Assembly (NCBI GenBank): GCA_028874215.1
Contig: JAPPLF010000010.1
Span: 1-63,503, forward strand
Length of the DNA stretch: 63,503 bases
Source: Acidobacteriota bacterium
GTDB lineage: Bacteria; Acidobacteriota; UBA6911; RPQK01; JAJDTT01
Direction of reading: 5' to 3'
In this document: positions 60,952 to 63,503 of the stretch, piece by piece
How the letters are laid out: each line of letters opens with the position of its first letter
How positions within the stretch are numbered: position 1 is the first letter of the stretch
Notes under the pieces: generated by a model
Seen by the model: only the letters and a program-made list of their open reading frames with translations
What the model was told of the DNA's origin: nothing
Database searches by the model: none
Position numbers and translations under genes: made by a program

Positions 60952-61911
60952 ATGGCCCGAACTGCCCGACACAAGAGCTCGGAAGCCGCCTTCTATCACG
61001 TCACCAATCGAGTCGTCGGCCGGCCCGGCTGGTTCCCCTTCAGGAATCGCCAGGCCCGTCTCAAACTCCTGCACATGATGTTGTTCTACGTGAACGTCTA
61101 CCGCTGTCGCCTGGCCGCCTACCAGATCATGGACAATCACTTCCACCTCGTCGTCCATTTCGAGAAATTCCGCTCCCTGTCCCCTAAGGAGCTGGAGGAC
61201 CATGCCGGGCAGCTCTATGGACACCGGGTGGAAGAGTTCACTGGCGATTGGACCGACGCCCAATGGGAGTCCTTCAATCGGCGTCTGTTCGACCTGTCGA
61301 GACTGATGGCCGACCTGGACGGACAGTATGCCCGGTGGTTCAACGACACGCATGAGCGGCGAGGTCATCTCTGGGGCGATCGTTTCAAGAGCTCCGAACT
61401 GCTCGATGAACAGGCCGTCCAGGACGCCATACTCTACGTGGAGCTCAATCCGGTCCGAGCCGGACTGGTCCAGCGGCCCGGGCAGTGGATGTGGGGCTCG
61501 GCCTGCTGGCGGCTCAATGGCCAGGATCAAGAGCTGATTCCACTGGACGAGCTGTTTTCTGCGGATCCCGGAGAGGACGTGTACCGCAGTTACCGAGTGC
61601 GGCTGTACCATCGAGGCGCGATTCCCACCCGGGAGAACCAGGCCGCCATCCCCGACTGGATCCTCCGTCAGGAGGAGCGAAGGGGATTTGCCCGCCCCGG
61701 CGGATTTCGCCGGCGTCTGCGTTTTCTGACGGACGGGCTGGCCGTGGGGCCGGCGGCGAAGGTGGCGCAACTGCTGGAGGCCTATCGGCGGCAAGGTCGA
61801 TATCGACGCCGCCGGAACCCCATCCCCCAACTGGGCGGAGCGCTGTATTCCCTGCGGATACATCCACACAGATTCCAACGATATCCCAAGACGTCCCGGA
61901 TTATCTATTAA
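60952..61911 (+). CDS. REP-associated tyrosine transposase (RAYT), IS200-like
   Basis: 319 aa from ATG 60952, with GGAGG upstream. HUH endonuclease motif HFH (63-65) in QIMDNHFHLVV, N-terminal FYHVTNRVV, and C-terminal QYARWFNDTHERRGHLWGDR and YVELNPVRAGL are the canonical RAYT signature; the tyrosine in QYARWFN is the probable nucleophile. RAYTs are single-copy domesticated relatives of IS200 transposases that act on REP palindromes rather than moving themselves. Two 25-nt repeats precede it, and REP-like palindromes are scattered in the window. Confidence 0.88.
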   Translation: MARTARHKSSEAAFYHVTNRVVGRPGWFPFRNRQARLKLLHMMLFYVNVYRCRLAAYQIMDNHFHLVVHFEKFRSLSPKELEDHAGQLYGHRVEEFTGDWTDAQWESFNRRLFDLSRLMADLDGQYARWFNDTHERRGHLWGDRFKSSELLDEQAVQDAILYVELNPVRAGLVQRPGQWMWGSACWRLNGQDQELIPLDELFSADPGEDVYRSYRVRLYHRGAIPTRENQAAIPDWILRQEERRGFARPGGFRRRLRFLTDGLAVGPAAKVAQLLEAYRRQGRYRRRRNPIPQLGGALYSLRIHPHRFQRYPKTSRIIY

Positions 61912-62007
61912 GTGGTGTCATTACTGCGAGTTAGATCTAATCTGGACCCGTTTCTCTTGCCCGAGACGTCCCTTGATTTCCAGCTCCATCCGCTGTATTA
62001 TGTGGTA

Positions 62008-63243
62008 ATGATTGAAGTAAGGAACACGACCGATCCAGTCCGGAGAACCAAGCCGAAGGGGCGCCATCCTCACAAGGCGCTCTCCGCCGCATTCGTGCGC
62101 TCCGCCCCGCCGGGCAGACACTGCGACGGCAACGGCCTGTACCTCTTCGTCCAGCCGAGCGGAGCCCGGAGCTGGGTCCAACGCCTCGTCATCCGGGGAC
62201 GGCGCCGCGACTTCGGACTCGGCAGCGTGGCGCTGGTCACGCTCGCCGAAGCCCGCGAGAAGGCGCGGGCCAACCGTAAGCTGGCCCGCGAGGGGGGAGA
62301 TCCGCTGGCCGAGAGACGCCGCGTCTGGAACATGCCGACCTTTGCCGAAGCCGTCAAGCGGGTGGTGGAGCAGAAGCGGCCCGGCTGGCGCAATCCGAGG
62401 GTGGCTCAGGACTGGATGGTGAGCCTGGGGCGCTACGCCTTTCCTCACATCGGGAGGCTGCCGGTCTCGGAGGTGACGAGCGCGGACGTGATCGGGATTC
62501 TGGCTCCGATCTGGCACGAGAAGCCGCCCACCGCCCGGAAGCTGCGCCAGCGCATCCGCGCGGTCCTGGAGTGGGCCGTGGCGATGGAATTCAGGATCGA
62601 CAACCCCTGCGACCGCGTCGGGTCGGTTCTCGGAACACAGGACGCCATGGTGCGGCACATGCGGGCCTTACCGCATCGGGAGGTGGCGGCGGCGGTCAGG
62701 AGGGTGCGGGCCTCGAACGCGGCGCCCGTGTCCATGCTGGCCTTCGAGTTTCTGGTGCTCACGGCGGCGAGGTGGGGCGAGGTGCGGTGGGCCGAGTGGT
62801 CGGAGATCGATCCGGCGCAAAGGACGTGGACGGTTCCCGGAACGCGCATGAAGTCCAAACGGGAGCACCGGGTGCCGCTGTGTGGCCGGGCGAAGGAGAT
62901 TCTGGCCGAAACACAAACGATGGATGGTGGAACCGCCCGGCTGGTCTTCACCCGAAGGGGCGGAAAGCCGCTCGCCGAGGGGGCGCTGCGCCATCTGCTC
63001 CGCCGGAACGGGATCCCGGCCGTGCCGCACGGGTTCCGGTCGAGTTTCCGGGACTGGGCGGCGGAGGAGACGGATCATCCGCGCGAGGTGGTCGAGGCGG
63101 CGCTGGCGCATGTGGTGAAGAACAAGGTCGAAGCAGCGTACCGGCGCACGGACCTGTTCGAGCGCCGACGCGTGCTCATGGAGGATTGGGCGAGCTATCT
63201 GGCCGGCGGGAGTCGGCAACTGGTGTCCGGTCGGCGGCGATGA
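62008..63243 (+). CDS. Tyrosine-type integrase with N-terminal arm-binding domain
   Basis: 411 aa from ATG 62008; upstream in-frame codons add a non-homologous stretch. N-terminal residues about 40-120 form the P4-like arm-binding domain (GLYLFVQPSGARSWVQRL, LGSVALVTLAEAREKA). The catalytic domain carries the Arg in LTAARWGEVRW (about 255), H-x-x-R in HGFRSSFRDW (about 341), LAHV and the Tyr in VEAAYRRTD (about 378). It should integrate or excise a prophage or genomic island at a tRNA or other site. No att duplication or tRNA is visible here; the island would lie to the right of the window or has decayed. Confidence 0.9.
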   Translation: MIEVRNTTDPVRRTKPKGRHPHKALSAAFVRSAPPGRHCDGNGLYLFVQPSGARSWVQRLVIRGRRRDFGLGSVALVTLAEAREKARANRKLAREGGDPLAERRRVWNMPTFAEAVKRVVEQKRPGWRNPRVAQDWMVSLGRYAFPHIGRLPVSEVTSADVIGILAPIWHEKPPTARKLRQRIRAVLEWAVAMEFRIDNPCDRVGSVLGTQDAMVRHMRALPHREVAAAVRRVRASNAAPVSMLAFEFLVLTAARWGEVRWAEWSEIDPAQRTWTVPGTRMKSKREHRVPLCGRAKEILAETQTMDGGTARLVFTRRGGKPLAEGALRHLLRRNGIPAVPHGFRSSFRDWAAEETDHPREVVEAALAHVVKNKVEAAYRRTDLFERRRVLMEDWASYLAGGSRQLVSGRRR

Positions 63244-63346
63244 GCCGCCGTGGTGGTCCTCCCGGCAGGCTTCGGGATCTGGCGTTCGAGCTGGTGTCCG
63301 GGAGCTCGAAATAGACCGCTGAAAAGTGGGGTTCGGTGTCGATCCG

Positions 63347-63407
63347 GGAGTGTGAGTGAGACAATGGACCCGTGTTCCATCCCGGACGCCTTTTTACTCA
63401 CACCTCC
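63347..63407. repeat. Interrupted inverted repeat downstream of the integrase
   Basis: GGAG-TGTGAGT (63347-63357) is complementary, with one bulged base, to ACTCACACCTCC (63396-63407); 38 nt separate the arms, and TTTTT precedes the right arm. It may be the end of a transposable element or a long-loop terminator. The remaining bases of 63244-63503 hold no gene that I can support. Confidence 0.4.
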
Positions 63408-63503
63408 GATTTCCCCGATCTCTTGTCCTTTCAGTCAGTTACGGACATATTCCCGGCTTCGGCGCGCCCGCACGGGGAAAGCGGAGGTGGAAGGGAGCGA
63501 CCC

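Overview
This is a GC-rich, gene-dense bacterial chromosomal window with about 41 protein-coding genes, no rRNA, tRNA or CRISPR that I can see, and short gaps. The gene content suggests an Acidobacteriota-like heterotroph: Tat-exported Gfo/Idh oxidoreductases, a HEAT-repeat/cytochrome c (PVC-type) protein, a ceramidase-like hydrolase, MlrC-type peptidase, secreted beta-propeller and sialidase-like proteins, a TonB receptor, and LolA-like secreted paralogues. Planctomycetota-like relatives are the main alternative. The assignment is inference from content only.

Layout. 0-6 kb: three tandem secreted proteins that join Cache sensor-type domains to an unrecognised C-terminal beta-rich domain, doubled in the second protein. 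6-14 kb: a relic of an Nramp-like transporter gene, a YhaO/YhaN-type (SbcDC-like) nuclease-ATPase pair, the intact Nramp-like gene and a secreted beta-propeller. 14-24 kb: Tat-exported metallo-hydrolase, MlrC-like peptidase, SRAP protein, large HEAT/cytochrome c protein, ceramidase-like hydrolase, Gfo/Idh protein and HpcH/HpaI aldolase. 24-27 kb: proBA. 27-36 kb: secreted sialidase-like and glycosidase-like proteins, a Glu-Pro-repeat protein followed by a strong nested hairpin, a large probable (alpha/alpha)-barrel secreted protein, a second Tat Gfo/Idh protein, and a coupled operon of SDR, 2-hydroxyacid dehydrogenase and acetoacetate-decarboxylase-family protein. 36-43 kb: VOC protein, TIGR01777 epimerase, TonB receptor, FAD-oxidoreductase/SelD fusion and peroxiredoxin. 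43-47 kb: leuA-leuC-leuD without leuB. 47-55 kb: HupE/UreJ-like membrane protein coupled to a SurA-like/DsbA-like lipoprotein, MFS exporter, YchF, a PIG-L deacetylase and a nitrilase-family amidase. 55-61 kb: four paralogous LolA-like secreted proteins, interrupted by a zinc alcohol dehydrogenase. 61-63.5 kb: a REP-associated (RAYT/IS200-like) transposase and a tyrosine integrase, probably the edge of accessory DNA.

How it works together. Housekeeping functions (proline and leucine synthesis, YchF, selenophosphate synthesis) are interspersed with a large exported toolkit for carbohydrate, lipid and amide substrates plus cytoplasmic oxidoreductases that could process the products. The most unusual signals are the Cache-plus-novel-domain trio, the four-copy LolA-like family, palindromes with a TTTCC/GGAAA-like core scattered between genes in a window that also carries a RAYT, the transposon-free relic of an Nramp C-terminus, and the nested hairpin behind the Glu-Pro-repeat gene.
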